Part shown: positions 7,027 to 16,835 of the stretch, in pieces
How positions within the stretch are numbered: position 1 is the first letter of the stretch
How the letters are laid out: each line of letters starts with the position of its first letter
Origin: Spirulinaceae cyanobacterium SM2_1_0
GTDB taxonomy: Bacteria > Cyanobacteriota > Cyanobacteriia > Cyanobacteriales > Spirulinaceae
Assembly (NCBI GenBank): GCA_012031265.1
Contig: JAAUTY010000042.1
Coordinates: 1-42,910 of the forward strand
Direction of reading: 5' to 3'
DNA: 42,910 nucleotides
Notes under the pieces: model-generated
Told to the model about the DNA's origin: nothing
The model's database searches: none
What the model saw: only the letters and a program-made list of their open reading frames with translations
Made by a program: the position numbers and the translations under genes

Positions 7027-7620
7027 GTGACCTCCCGCCTCAGCCAGCAGATTCAATTCATTCTGGAAATCGACCGCCTCAAAAGCATCCTGCGCCAGAC
7101 GCACCTGGCGGATGGCTCGCGGCTGGAAAATAGTGCCGAGCATTCCTGGCATTTGGCGCTGATGGCGTTGGTGCTGGCGGAATATGCACCGACGGAAGTG
7201 GAACCGCAACGGGCGATCGCCATGTTGCTGCTGCATGATTTGGTCGAAATCGACGCTGGGGATACCTTCTGCTACGACACGGCGGGGAATGCCAGCAAGG
7301 CGGCGCGCGAAGCCGCCGCCGCCGACCGGATCTTCGGCCTGCTTCCCGCCGAGCAGGGGCAAACCTGGCAGGCGCTCTGGCGCGAGTTTGAAGCTGGGAC
7401 GACCGCTACCGCCCAGTTCGCCAACGCCCTCGATCGCCTGCAACCGCTGCTGCTCAACCAGCAGAATCAGGGCGGCACTTGGCGCGAGCACGGCATTCAT
7501 GAGGCGCAAGTCTGGCAGCGGCTCGCCCCGATCCAAGCGGGCGCGCCCGCTCTCTGGCCGCTGGTGGAGCAGGTCGTGGCTGATTGTCGCGCCGCTGGCT
7601 ACTTGACCCCCTCGTCGTGA
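7027..7620 (+). CDS. HD-domain phosphohydrolase (YfbR/HDDC2-like)
   Basis: A 197-residue protein from a GTG start. The metal-binding HD set can be placed: H39 in SAEHSWHLALMA, H70-D71 in LLLHDLVEIDAGD (with E74 and D79), and D136 in NALDRLQPLL. This fits the HD_3-type hydrolases that include YfbR, a 5'-deoxynucleotidase. Related proteins dephosphorylate deoxynucleoside monophosphates; the actual substrate here is not readable. The product ends 13 bp before the CHAT-WD40 gene, so the two may be co-transcribed. The length is normal for the family and no residue of the metal site is missing. Confidence 0.87.
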   Translation: MTSRLSQQIQFILEIDRLKSILRQTHLADGSRLENSAEHSWHLALMALVLAEYAPTEVEPQRAIAMLLLHDLVEIDAGDTFCYDTAGNASKAAREAAAADRIFGLLPAEQGQTWQALWREFEAGTTATAQFANALDRLQPLLLNQQNQGGTWREHGIHEAQVWQRLAPIQAGAPALWPLVEQVVADCRAAGYLTPSS

Positions 7621-7633
7621 AGGACGTGCCACC

Positions 7634-10600
7634 ATGAGCCAGCAAGTTCTGCTCGATTTGGACGGTGATCTCGCGAGCGGGGTGCTGGTGGCGCTGGAGT
7701 TGCGGACGGCGGGCGAGACGCTGGCGCGCACCAAGGCGCGACTCCCCGCGCAACCAGAACTAGCCGATACTGACCGCGAGTGGCGATCGCTCTATCAGCA
7801 GCTCTGGCTCCCCTGGCGACTGGGCGAACCCAGCGAGCAACCGCGCTACAGCTCGCCCGGCGCGCTGAACACCGCCTTTACCGCCGCTGCCACCCAATTG
7901 ACGGCGATGCTCAACACTTGGCTGCGCGCCGAGGAATTTCGTCCGGCGCGCGAACTGCTGCTGACCAAACTGGTCGCGGCCGACGAGATCCAGATGCACC
8001 TCCAGGTCGAGGATGCCACCCTGCGCCGCTTGCCTTGGCATCGCTGGGATTTCTTCGACCGCTATCCCCTCGCTGAGTTAGCTCTGAGCGCGCCCGTCTA
8101 CGAGCGGGTGGTGGCAACGGCAATGCCCCGCTCGCGGCCGCGTCTGCTAGCCGTTTTGGGCAACCCAGCGGGTATCGATGTCGAGCGCGATCGCCAACTC
8201 CTGCAACAAATCCCTCAGCTCGACACCACCTTCCTCGTCGAGCCGACCCGCGCTGAGCTGGACACGCAACTCTGGGACACGACCGGCTGGGATCTCTTCT
8301 TTTTTGCCGGTCACAGTCGCAGCCAAACCGATGGCGAGAGCGGCGCGCTCGAACTCAACGCCCAAGAAAGCCTCGCCCCGAACGATCTCGACCGCGCCCT
8401 CAAGCACGCTGTCCGTCAGGGCTTGCAAGTCGCCATCTTCAACTCCTGCGACGGTCTCGGCCTGGCGCGTCAGTTGGCAGGTTTGCAGATTCCCCAGGTC
8501 GTTGTCATGCGGGAGCCCGTGCCGGATCTGGTGGCGCAAGAATTTCTCAAGCACTTTTTACAGGCCCTCGTGGCGGGGCGATCGCTGTATCTCGCTGTCC
8601 GCGAAGCCCGCGAGCGCTTACAGGTTCTGGAGGCGCAATGTCCCTGTGCGACTTGGCTGCCAGCGATTTGTCACAATCCCAGTGCGCCCCTGTACCAACT
8701 GCCCGCCACGGTCACCCCGACACTGCCGCCCACTTGCCCCTATCGCGGTTTAGCCGCCTTCACAGCGGCCGACGCCGCCTTATTTTGCGGTCGCGATGCG
8801 GTTGCCGCGCGCTTGCAACAGGCGATCGCGCGCAAGTCCTTGGTCGCCTTGATTGGAGCCTCGGGCAGCGGGAAGTCGTCGCTGTTGTTTGCAGGCCTGT
8901 TGCCGCGTTTAGCCCCGCCCCCGCCGATCATTGCCTTCCGACCGGGCGCTCAGCCATTCCTCGCCCTTGCTACGGCGCTGAGCGACCGGCTGGAGCCACA
9001 CTTGTCAGAGACCGAGCGCTTGCTGGCTCGGAAGCGTTTGCGTCAGGCGCTCGCGGCGGGTGAATTGTCGCTCATCGAGCTGAGCGATCGCCTGCACCAA
9101 CGACAACCCGAGGGCGATCGCCCGCTCTTCGTCGCCGACCAGTTTGAAGAACTTTTTGCCCTCTGCCCGGATGAAGCCCAGCGGCAGGCCTTTCTCGATT
9201 GCCTGCTGGCGGGCATGACGGAGACTCGTCAGAACTACCGGCTCGTTTTCGCCTTGCGGGCCGATTTTTTGGCGGCGGCGTTGGCCTATCGACCACTGGC
9301 AACGGCGATCGCCCACAACCAACCCGAACTCCTGCAACCCATGAGCCGCACCGAATTATGGGCCGCCATTGAGCAACCGGCGCAACTCGCGGGCGTAGCA
9401 TTAGCTCCCGGCTTGACCGAGCGCTTGCTGGATGCCGTCGGCGAAGCTCCCGGCAACTTGCCCTTGCTCGAATTCACGCTGACGCAACTCTGGGAACAGC
9501 AGACCGACGGGCAACTCACCCACGCCGCCTACGACGAGTTGGGCGGCGTCTCCCAGGCGCTCGCCCGCTACGCCGAGCAGGTCTATCAGGCCTTGCCCCT
9601 GCGCGACCAACCACAAGCGCGCCGCATTTTCACGCAACTCGTCCATCCCGGCGTTGCCACCGCCGACACGCGGCGCATCGCGCAGCAGTCGGAGCTGGGC
9701 GCAAGTGCGGTGGTGGCGCATCTGGCGGCGGCGCGGCTCCTCGTCCTCGCCGACGAGCGCGTGGAAATTGTCCATGAGGCGTTGATTCAAAGTTGGCCGC
9801 GCTTGCAGGATTGGCTGGCGGCCGCCCGGCAATTCCGCGCCTGGCAGGAGCGGCTGCGGCTCGCCCTGCGCGAGTGGGACAAGGATTGCGACGATCCTGG
9901 CCGCTTGCTCCAGGGCACGCCGCTACTGGAAGCGACACGCTGGCTGGCGGAGCAACCGGCGGAGCTGAGCACGCGGGAGCGGGAATTCATTCAAACCAGT
10001 CTCGCCGTCCAGGAACAGCAACAACGCCAGCAGCGGCAATGGCAACAGCGGGCGATCGCTGCTCTCAGCACGGGTCTCGCCCTCTCGCTCAGTTTGGCGG
10101 GTCTGGCGCTGTGGCAGTGGCGGCAGGCGGAATTGGGCCGGGTGAGTGAGCAATTGGCGGCCTTGAGCAGTTCCTCTGATCAGCTTTTTGCCTCGCACAA
10201 GGAACTGGAGGCGCTGATCGCCGCGATGCGAGCGGCGCAGCGGCTGCAAACTAATCGGGACGTGCGTTCTGAAGCCAGGGTGCGGGCGATCGCCAGCTTG
10301 CACCAAGCGATCTATGGCAGCCGCGAGTTCAATCGCTTCGACGGTCATCAGCGCACGGCGATCAGTGTTGCCTTCAGCCCCGACGGCCAGTACGTTGCCT
10401 CCGCCAGTGACGATGAAACGGTGCGGCTGTGGCGGCGTGACGGCGAGCTGCTCGCGACGCTGGACGAGCACGAGGATTTGGTCAAAAGTGTGGCCTGGAG
10501 TCCCGATGGCACAGCGATCGCCTCGGGCAGCCACGACGGCACCGTGCGACTTTGGAATGCCGAGGGTCAACTGACAGCAACGCTGACCGGTGCGCCGGGA

Positions 10601-12174
10601 CGCATCAACAGCATCGCTTGGAGTCCCGACGGTCAAACCCTGGCAGCGGCCGACAGCGATGGCGATGTGACTCTCTGGCAGGGGGGAGGTCGCTTGTTGC
10701 GCTCTTTTCGCGCCCATCGCACCTGGATTCAGGCGATCGCCTTCAACCCGGCGGGCGATCGCCTCGCCACCGCCAGCAGCGATGGCACCGTCAAGCTCTG
10801 GAACCGCGACGAGCGCTTGCTCGCCATCCTCGACGAACACGATGGTGCGGTCAATGGCGTCCAGTTCAGCCCCGATGGGCAGTGGCTGGTGACAGTGGGT
10901 AATGATGGTTGGTTGCGGCTCTGGGGCGCGCAGAGTGGTGCGGCGATCGCCAGTTGGCTCGCCCATCCCCGCCGCATTTGGGATGTGCAGTTCAGCCCCG
11001 ACAGCCAGATGCTAGCGACGGCGAGCGCCGACAATACCGTGCGGCTCTGGGAGCTAGATGGCACGGCGATCGCGGCGCTACAAGGTCACAATGCCTCGGT
11101 CTACAACACCAGCTTCAGCCCCGACGGCCGCCAGTTGGTCTCGGCGAGCGCCGACACGACGGTACGCCTCTGGCGCACACGCGCGCGTCCGTTGACACGA
11201 CTCCCGCACGCGACCGAGGTGCGAGATGTCGCCTTCAGCCCCGACGGCCGCCGCCTTGCCACCGTCACGGCGGTGGGGCGGACGATGCTCTGGTCACCGA
11301 CCGGCCGCCGTTTGCGATCGCTGGCGACGGTGGTAGAGCCGACCTGGCAACTGGCTTGGCGACCGGATCAGCAAGTCTTGGCGATCGCCAGCCAAGCGCA
11401 ACGGAGTTGCAAACGACCGCAGGGCGTCGCTTGCAGCGCTTGCCGGGAGGATTCGGCGTCGCCTTTCACCCCAACAATCAACTGATCGCCACCGCCAGCA
11501 GCGGCAGCGCCCTGCAACTCTGGCGCGCCGATGGCACACTGCACCAAACCCTACGCGGTCACCAGGCCCAGGTCACCGGTGCCAGTTTCAGTCCCGAGGG
11601 CAAGTGGCTCGCCACCACCAGCGACGATGACACCCTGAAACTTTGGCCGCGTCAGGCGGGCGAGCGCTTCGGGGTCGAGCCGCTGACGCTGAATGGGCAC
11701 AACAGCCGCGTCTGGCGCGCCGTCTGGTCGCCCGATGGTCAGATGCTCGCCTCCGCCAGCGACGACGGCACGGTGCGGCTCTGGCGACGGCGGACTTGGG
11801 GCGGTTTTCGCACTCGCCCGGACAAGACCCTCCAAGGGCACACCGACAAAGTGCGGGCGGTCGCTTTCGGCCCGGACGGTCAGGTCCTAGCCTCTGGCAG
11901 CGACGATGGCATGGTGAAGCTCTGGGCGCTGGATGGGGCGCTGCTAGCCACCTTGCCGGGCCACAAGGCCGGCGTCTGGGGCGTGAGTTTCAGTGCCGAC
12001 GGGCGCACGCTGGCCTCGGCCAGTGCCGACGGAACCGCGATTTTGTGGAATCTCGACCTGGATGATCTGCTTGCCAGTGGCTGCACCTGGCTGCACGATT
12101 ATTTGCAGACCAATGCCACCCTGAGCGAGAGCGATCGCCGCCTCTGCGCTCGGGTGCCGTTGCGATCGCGCTAG
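7634..12174 (+). CDS. CHAT protease-like / nSTAND NTPase / WD40 protein, interrupted by a frameshift near 11400
   Basis: The frame starting at 7634 runs 1,283 codons to TAA 11483-11485. The missing C-terminus continues in another frame to TAG 12172-12174. A single base change around 11390-11415 would join them into ~1,513 residues. Domains: an N-terminal region; a CHAT caspase-like domain (~165-345) with His227 (FFFAGHS) and Cys272 (FNSCDGLG); an nSTAND P-loop (LIGASGSGKSSLL, ~407-418) with DQFEELF as Walker B; a membrane helix at ~806-830; then WD40 repeats from ~900. Eight repeats are in the first frame, the ninth holds the break, and five follow: 14 in all, two seven-bladed propellers. Such proteins are sensor-effectors that may act in cell death or defence; that role is inferred. 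Confidence 0.85.
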
Positions 12175-13224
12175 CTAGCCATTGGTTAGGGCTTCCTGCC
12201 CAGGCAGCAGACGCAGGTGATGCTGGGCGACGGTCTGGTGCTCCATGCCGTAGTCCTTGACGCCATACTCGATTTGCAGGATCAGGCGATCGCGAGTCAC
12301 GGGCACCGCACCTTTGTGAAAACCAAAGGTATCCTCCACAAACCCATAACCGGCCGGGCCGCACAAGACCGTCCAGGGCGTGCAGCCATAAGCGTCCAGA
12401 ATAGCGCGATCGCGATAGCGCTTGCGGAGCAATCGATGCCGCCATTTCATGCACCGGTGTGTGCCTTGCATGTAGATATGCGGGCCACTGTTTTCATCGA
12501 CCTCAGTGAGGTAGAAAAAGAATTTCAGAAAGCGGTAGCCGTCCAAATCGTAGTGGAAGGCCTGCGTGACCGGACAGGTTGACTGGGACAGACTAGAGCT
12601 AGGGAAACTCCACCACAACCGACTGCCCAGATAAACCGGAGGAGCCTGAAGATAGGCGGCGGCGATCGCCCGCAGCCCCGCATCCTGCACAAGGGTCTGG
12701 ATCGCGTCACAGTCGCGGTCAGCGTTGAGATAAGTCGCCGTCACCAGCGGCTGCGGGCATTCTTGGCGGGCGGCGGCTTGGTGACGATAAAAAAAGCCGA
12801 GCGACGGCCTCCCATTGCCATAACAGGGGGTTGTCTGGGCAAAAGCAACCACCGACTGAACGACTGCTTCTGGTAATTGCAGCTTCTGGTAGAGGCCGGT
12901 TTGCTCGAGAGACTTGACGATCGGCGGGATGTCCAAGTCGGGAAAGTGGCTCAGAGCGGCGCGATCGCCCGTCACGGGAGCCGACATCGGCGGCTGCATC
13001 CGATACTGTCGCTGTCGCAGCGAGTGGCTGACGCGGCGAAAAATCTGGCTCCGACCCGTGCGCCGCATCCAAAACCACTCCGGATTGCGAGTCAGACCAA
13101 CAAAGTATTCATAAGCCCTGAACTTGATTTCTTGCCGCAGCGGCGGCCACAGCGTCATAATTCTGCGGTTGAACTGAGCGCTCAGGACTCGAAATGGGAC
13201 GCGCAGACTGAAATTCTGAAGCAT
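12175..13224 (-). CDS. PhyH-like Fe(II)/2-oxoglutarate-dependent dioxygenase
   Basis: A 349-residue protein. The iron-binding facial triad is readable: H224-x-D226 in QAFHYDLDGYRFLK and the distal H303 in FGFHKGAVPV. Arg313 (RDRLILQIEYG) is ten residues downstream, suited to holding the 2-oxoglutarate carboxylate. Before the triad there is a ~200-residue N-terminal region (with CYGNGRPSLGFFYRHQ) that I do not recognise. Phytanoyl-CoA dioxygenase-like enzymes hydroxylate varied small molecules, and the substrate here is unknown. The gene is tail-to-tail with the CHAT-WD40 gene with no spacing between stop codons. It is probably unrelated to that gene in function. Confidence 0.82.
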   Translation of the reverse strand: MLQNFSLRVPFRVLSAQFNRRIMTLWPPLRQEIKFRAYEYFVGLTRNPEWFWMRRTGRSQIFRRVSHSLRQRQYRMQPPMSAPVTGDRAALSHFPDLDIPPIVKSLEQTGLYQKLQLPEAVVQSVVAFAQTTPCYGNGRPSLGFFYRHQAAARQECPQPLVTATYLNADRDCDAIQTLVQDAGLRAIAAAYLQAPPVYLGSRLWWSFPSSSLSQSTCPVTQAFHYDLDGYRFLKFFFYLTEVDENSGPHIYMQGTHRCMKWRHRLLRKRYRDRAILDAYGCTPWTVLCGPAGYGFVEDTFGFHKGAVPVTRDRLILQIEYGVKDYGMEHQTVAQHHLRLLPGQEALTNG

Positions 13225-13560
13225 CGCTAAAATCCACCCGCAAAGACTTACAAAAGTTGGGGTTCATACTGGAGTGATGCAACGTCAGTAATTCTGGGTT
13301 AGCGATTATCGCCGTCACGCTGGGAGGTCTCACCGGGACACAACCATGACTGACGCGCCACAATCCAACCCAGCCGGGGCGTATTCTCGCCATCTTAGCC
13401 TGCTCATGCTCAGCGTCAACCGTGTACCGAGGGGCGGCATATCTTTCCTATCTTTTCTGATTGTGGAAAGCTGGCTGTAGCGCGGTATAGTAAGAGATTG
13501 TGACTCTTGTGCGGCACTGCACCGCCAGGGCACGTGCAAAGCTGAGCAAAGAGAAAAAAC
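13225..13560 (+). promoter_or_regulatory. Leader region of rplI with a candidate promoter
   Basis: This is 336 bp without a supportable gene. Near the right end a TATAGT hexamer (13486-13491) is preceded by TTGTGG (13461-13466) at a 19-bp spacing, a loose sigma-70-type match. That would put a transcript start near 13498, about 60 bases before the rplI ATG. The purine-rich AAAGAGAAAAA just before the ATG may serve as a weak ribosome-binding site. The rest holds no recognisable element; short frames on the minus strand look like noise. Confidence 0.35.
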
Positions 13561-14019
13561 ATGGGAAAGCGCGTACAAGTGGTACTCAATCGCGATGTCA
13601 GTAAATTGGGGCGCTCTGGCGACCTCGTAGACGTTGCACCGGGTTATGCCCGCAATTATCTGCTGCCGCAGGGATTCGCAGTCAATGCGACTCCGAGCAT
13701 CCTACGGCAGGTCGAGCTGCGTCGCCAAAAAGAACTCGAGCGGCTCGCCGAAATCAAACGTCAAGCCGAGGCGCAGAAGGTGGCACTGGCGACCATTGGT
13801 CGCCTCACCATTCAGAAGCAGACCGGCGAAGGCGATGCCATCTTTGGTACCGTGACCAGCCAGGAAGTTGCCGACACACTGCTAGAAAAAGCCGGTCAGC
13901 AAGTGGACAAACGCAACATCACAATCCCCGATATCGACGGCACGGGGACTTACGACGTGGAGATCAAGCTGCACCCAGAAGTCACCGCCATAGTCCAGAT
14001 CGAGGTGGCGGCAAAATAG
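13561..14019 (+). CDS. rplI: 50S ribosomal protein L9
   Basis: A 152-residue protein with all L9 features. The N-terminal domain begins KRVQVVLNRDVSKLGRSGDLVDVAPGYARNYLLPQG, broken here by no substitution of note (the GYARN-YL-P block is at ~29-38). A long connecting helix follows (ELRRQKELERLAEIKRQAEAQK), then a C-terminal domain ending in EVTAIVQIEV. L9 binds 23S rRNA at the base of the L1 stalk. It stands alone here with its own terminator rather than in the rpsF-rpsR-rplI operon seen in many bacteria; rpsF is 13 kb away. The start is fixed by the ATG at 13561. Confidence 0.97.
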   Translation: MGKRVQVVLNRDVSKLGRSGDLVDVAPGYARNYLLPQGFAVNATPSILRQVELRRQKELERLAEIKRQAEAQKVALATIGRLTIQKQTGEGDAIFGTVTSQEVADTLLEKAGQQVDKRNITIPDIDGTGTYDVEIKLHPEVTAIVQIEVAAK

Positions 14020-14076
14020 GGCTGGCTGATTGATGGGATGAGTCTCACGTTACGGGCACAATCTCAGACCGAAGGG

Positions 14077-14109
14077 AGAGACGCGACTGATCGCGTCTCT
14101 AACATTTTT
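14077..14109 (+). terminator. Rho-independent terminator of rplI
   Basis: A perfect 10-bp stem, AGAGACGCGA (14077-14086) with TCGCGTCTCT (14091-14100) across a CTGA tetraloop, followed by AACATTTTT. It lies 57 bases after the rplI stop. Confidence 0.85.
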
Positions 14110-14204
14110 AGGCGCAGACCATCGCTCGCAATTGACGACCCGCTTGCATCCCCAAATTCAACAACGCCTCTCTGCCTACTGACATCGGGCTTCTGTACAG
14201 CGGG

Positions 14205-14480
14205 ACTAGAGTGAAATCAGTCCCCAAGCGGCTAGCGTCACAGCCAGTAGGACACCCCCAAAGAAGATGTCACTGCCGAAAACTACAACGCGCACGAAGG
14301 TTTGATCGGCTGGGGCAAAGGGCGGTTTCTGCCACTCCCAGCGGTAGTCGGGGCGGGTTTGGAAGTAGCCGAGTGCTTCTAGGTGGCTGCGGTGGTAGTC
14401 GTTGACGCAGTTGCGATTCTGTCGATGGGGTTCGATCTGTTGCCTGTGTAACGGCTCACTTTGCGCGTGCCAAAGTTTTA
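14205..14480 (-). pseudogene. Small membrane-protein reading frame without a visible start
   Basis: A minus-strand frame ending at TAG 14207-14205 encodes a protein-like C-terminus: NDYHRSHLEALGYF, then WEWQKPPFAPADQTF, then a single membrane helix (VRVVVFGSDIFFGGVLLAV) to the end. The composition is far from random. Upstream the frame stays open to the stop of the Crp gene (14526) but holds no ATG, GTG or TTG; only a CTG near 14500 is available. Either the gene has lost its start, a frameshift separates start and body, or it uses an unusual start codon. I do not recognise the family. The left boundary is the stop; the right boundary is approximate. Confidence 0.4.
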
Positions 14481-14523
14481 TATTCGCGCTTTTTAATGGC
14501 AGGTGCTCACTCCGACCTCGGAT

Positions 14524-15207
14524 TTAAACACGACCCGCCAAATGCGTCAATTGCTTCAGGTGGGTAATACAAAGCGCCTGTCGTTCGGCTTCAATCGTCA
14601 CCCAATCTTTACTCTCAAGTTTTTCAACAATCTTGCGCGTTTCCTCGAGGCTGATGTCAGAAACCTGGGCCAGATCTGTGTGGGGAATATCGAGGATTTC
14701 TACTCCTTGCCCGGTAGCCTGCCCATAGTGTTCTGCGAGCATCACCATCGTCTTTGCTAGCTTCACTGCTGGCGGCTGATGACGCATCTGGAAGCGAACA
14801 TTGGAGAGCCGCAACCGCTGCACCATGAGCTGGAGCATCCGATGGTGCAATTGGGGATCTTTGAACAGGGTCTGGATGAAGCGCTGAGCCGAGACACTGA
14901 GTAGCTCAACATTGGAAAGGGCAATGACATCTGTAGAGCGAGGGGATTCGTCAAGGATGGCCATTTCGCCAAAAAAGTCGCCGCGTCCCATGATCGCGAG
15001 TGTGACGGCACTCTCGCCCGCCAAGCGTCGCACCTTCACCCAGCCTGAGACGATGAAGTAGACGGCATTGCCCCAGGCATCTTCCATCAGCACGGCGCGA
15101 TCGCGTGGGTAATTGTGATCGACCGCCACCGAGAGCAACCATTCCAGCGTTTCAGGACTCGCTGTGTTGAACAGGGGGAAAAGCTCGCTAAAAGCTTTGA
15201 TCTCCAT
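14524..15207 (-). CDS. Crp/Fnr-family transcriptional regulator
   Basis: A 227-residue protein. The N-terminal cyclic-nucleotide-binding fold contains AVYFIVSGWVKV and GRGDFFGEMAILDESPRSTDVIAL (residues ~75-98); the PRS-x-D stretch sits at the phosphate-binding cassette where CRP has RSA. The long dimer helix (RMLQLMVQRLRLSN) precedes a winged helix-turn-helix with TDLAQVSDISLEETRKIVEKLE, the recognition region. Whether it binds cAMP or another ligand is open: FGEMA is kept while the arginine-serine pair is modified. No Fnr-type cysteines are present. The gene is monocistronic, reading away from the solute-binding protein gene. Confidence 0.9.
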   Translation of the reverse strand: MEIKAFSELFPLFNTASPETLEWLLSVAVDHNYPRDRAVLMEDAWGNAVYFIVSGWVKVRRLAGESAVTLAIMGRGDFFGEMAILDESPRSTDVIALSNVELLSVSAQRFIQTLFKDPQLHHRMLQLMVQRLRLSNVRFQMRHQPPAVKLAKTMVMLAEHYGQATGQGVEILDIPHTDLAQVSDISLEETRKIVEKLESKDWVTIEAERQALCITHLKQLTHLAGRV

Positions 15208-15420
15208 GAAAAATTTGCAACCGGTAGAGATAGAGAGTGATGTGAGGCTTTATTGTAGCGATTGAACTCTTCCGGCGCTGTCAGGGTTGTGTCAATCGCA
15301 CCCGGAAACTCAACTTCGCAATCAACGCTGAAACTAAGCATTGTCACCGATTTTATCACCAAGCTGGGCGACGCGGATAATCAAGAGAAGATCGCCGCGC
15401 CAAGTCGGGGACGCGACCGA

Positions 15421-16593
15421 TCAGGAGGCGGGTGAGCGGGCAGCGAGGGCGTTGAGCTGCTCGATGTATTGATCGGTAATGACTTGCAGGGCGGGCGATC
15501 GCGGCGGCAGCCAGTGAGTGGTGCTGAGATCGACCTCCCCATAAATCTCAGTCAGCAGGGGCTGAAACTCTTCCTCAAGCTGTTCGGGGTCGGCGCTGAC
15601 AGCGGGCATGGTGCCCGTCTCCTGGAGAACCAGTGCAGCGATCTCAGGCTGCATGACAAAATCCAGCCAAGCGTAGGCAGCATCCAGGTTGTCCCCGTCG
15701 GCCGGAATCGCGAAAACATCCAGCCAACCGAGTAGGCCTTCTGAAGGTACGACATATTCAATGTCGGGATTCTGGCGCTGCAATGTCCAGGCCGTCCAGT
15801 CCCAACCTTCTGCCAAGGTCACCGCTTCGCTGAGCATGAGCTGTACCTGTTCGTTGCGATCGCGCCAGTAAGCGTGGACATTCTCATCACAGGCGGCGAG
15901 ATAGTCGTAGGCTTGGCTGAGAATTTGCTCCCAGCCCGCCGTGTCGTCGGGATTGGCAGCCGCAAATTCAAAGGGTTCGAGACCCAGCCCGTAGGCAGCA
16001 GCGGCGAGACTCGGCAGCGCCGGACGGTAGCTGACGCGATCGCGATTGGCGGGCGCACAGAGGTCTTGATAGGAAGTCACGGCGGCGTCCAGGGCGGCGC
16101 GATTGGCAATCAGGCCCGTGGTTCCCCAGACATTGGGCAGTGCATAGACCTCGCCGTCCAGAGTGCTGTAGTCCGCTGCGATCTCGGCAAGCGGCGGCAG
16201 AAAAGTGGCGGCGGCAAGACGATCACGCTCAATCGGTTGCAACAGCGGCGTCTCGGCAAGCAGCGATCGCACTTGCTCCAGCGGCAGCGCCACCAGATCG
16301 TAGCGACGGCGCTCCGGTTCGTTCAGGGCGACGGCAAACTGCTCGGTATCCGCCAAGACTCCCAGCTCGACGTTAATGCTGGTTGCTTCAACAAACGCTT
16401 CGACAAGCGGGCGAGGCGGATAACCCTCCCAGGTGAGGATTTCTAATACACCATTGCCGGACGCTGAGGTGGTCGCGTTGTCGGGCTGGCGATCGCCCAA
16501 CAATGACCAGAGCGTCAGCAGCAGGCCGAGGGCGACCAAGAGGAGCGGCCAGCGCTGTTGAACAAGGGTTTTGATTTGTCGCAGCAGTTTCAT
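15421..16593 (-). CDS. PotD-like periplasmic solute-binding protein
   Basis: A 390-residue protein from ATG 16593; the ATG at 16686 would add unrelated residues. The N-terminus has a membrane anchor or uncleaved signal (WPLLLVALGLLLTLWSLLG). No lipobox cysteine is seen. The mature part begins VLEILTWEGYPPRPLVEAFV, the usual first strand of spermidine/putrescine-type binding proteins. It also has the ALPNVWGTTGLIANR block near the hinge, and EGLLGWLDVFAIPADG with AYAWLDFVMQPE towards the end. It would capture a polyamine or similar compound for an ABC importer, but no permease or ATPase genes are adjacent. The ligand is inferred from family only. Confidence 0.83.
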   Translation of the reverse strand: MKLLRQIKTLVQQRWPLLLVALGLLLTLWSLLGDRQPDNATTSASGNGVLEILTWEGYPPRPLVEAFVEATSINVELGVLADTEQFAVALNEPERRRYDLVALPLEQVRSLLAETPLLQPIERDRLAAATFLPPLAEIAADYSTLDGEVYALPNVWGTTGLIANRAALDAAVTSYQDLCAPANRDRVSYRPALPSLAAAAYGLGLEPFEFAAANPDDTAGWEQILSQAYDYLAACDENVHAYWRDRNEQVQLMLSEAVTLAEGWDWTAWTLQRQNPDIEYVVPSEGLLGWLDVFAIPADGDNLDAAYAWLDFVMQPEIAALVLQETGTMPAVSADPEQLEEEFQPLLTEIYGEVDLSTTHWLPPRSPALQVITDQYIEQLNALAARSPAS

Positions 16594-16835
16594 GGCAAAG
16601 GGGGAGAAGGGCGATTGCCAGCGGGCTAGAAGTTGGTAGATACCGCCACGGCATCGAGGCAACCCGGTGCTCGATCCCGGCGGCACGCGCAGCTAGCTCC
16701 AGCATAGCCGCTCACCGAACCGTCGTGATCGCCCCAGACCAACTCGACACTGGCCGTCGGACACGCCACCGTCGGGAATCAAAACCAGCGGCAAGCTGAT
16801 CCCGGTTCGGGCTGTAGAGGGAGCTGCACAAGGCA

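Noticed and set aside
6742-7734. Minus-strand open frame of 330 codons opposite the HD-hydrolase gene
   Set aside because: The HD metal-binding residues are on the plus strand; the opposite frame is a shadow.
9923-10966. Long minus-strand open frame (347 codons) across the WD40 region
   Set aside because: It is the shadow of the GC-rich repeats of the CHAT-WD40 gene; its protein is low-complexity and matches no family, while the plus frame shows clear WD40 repeats.
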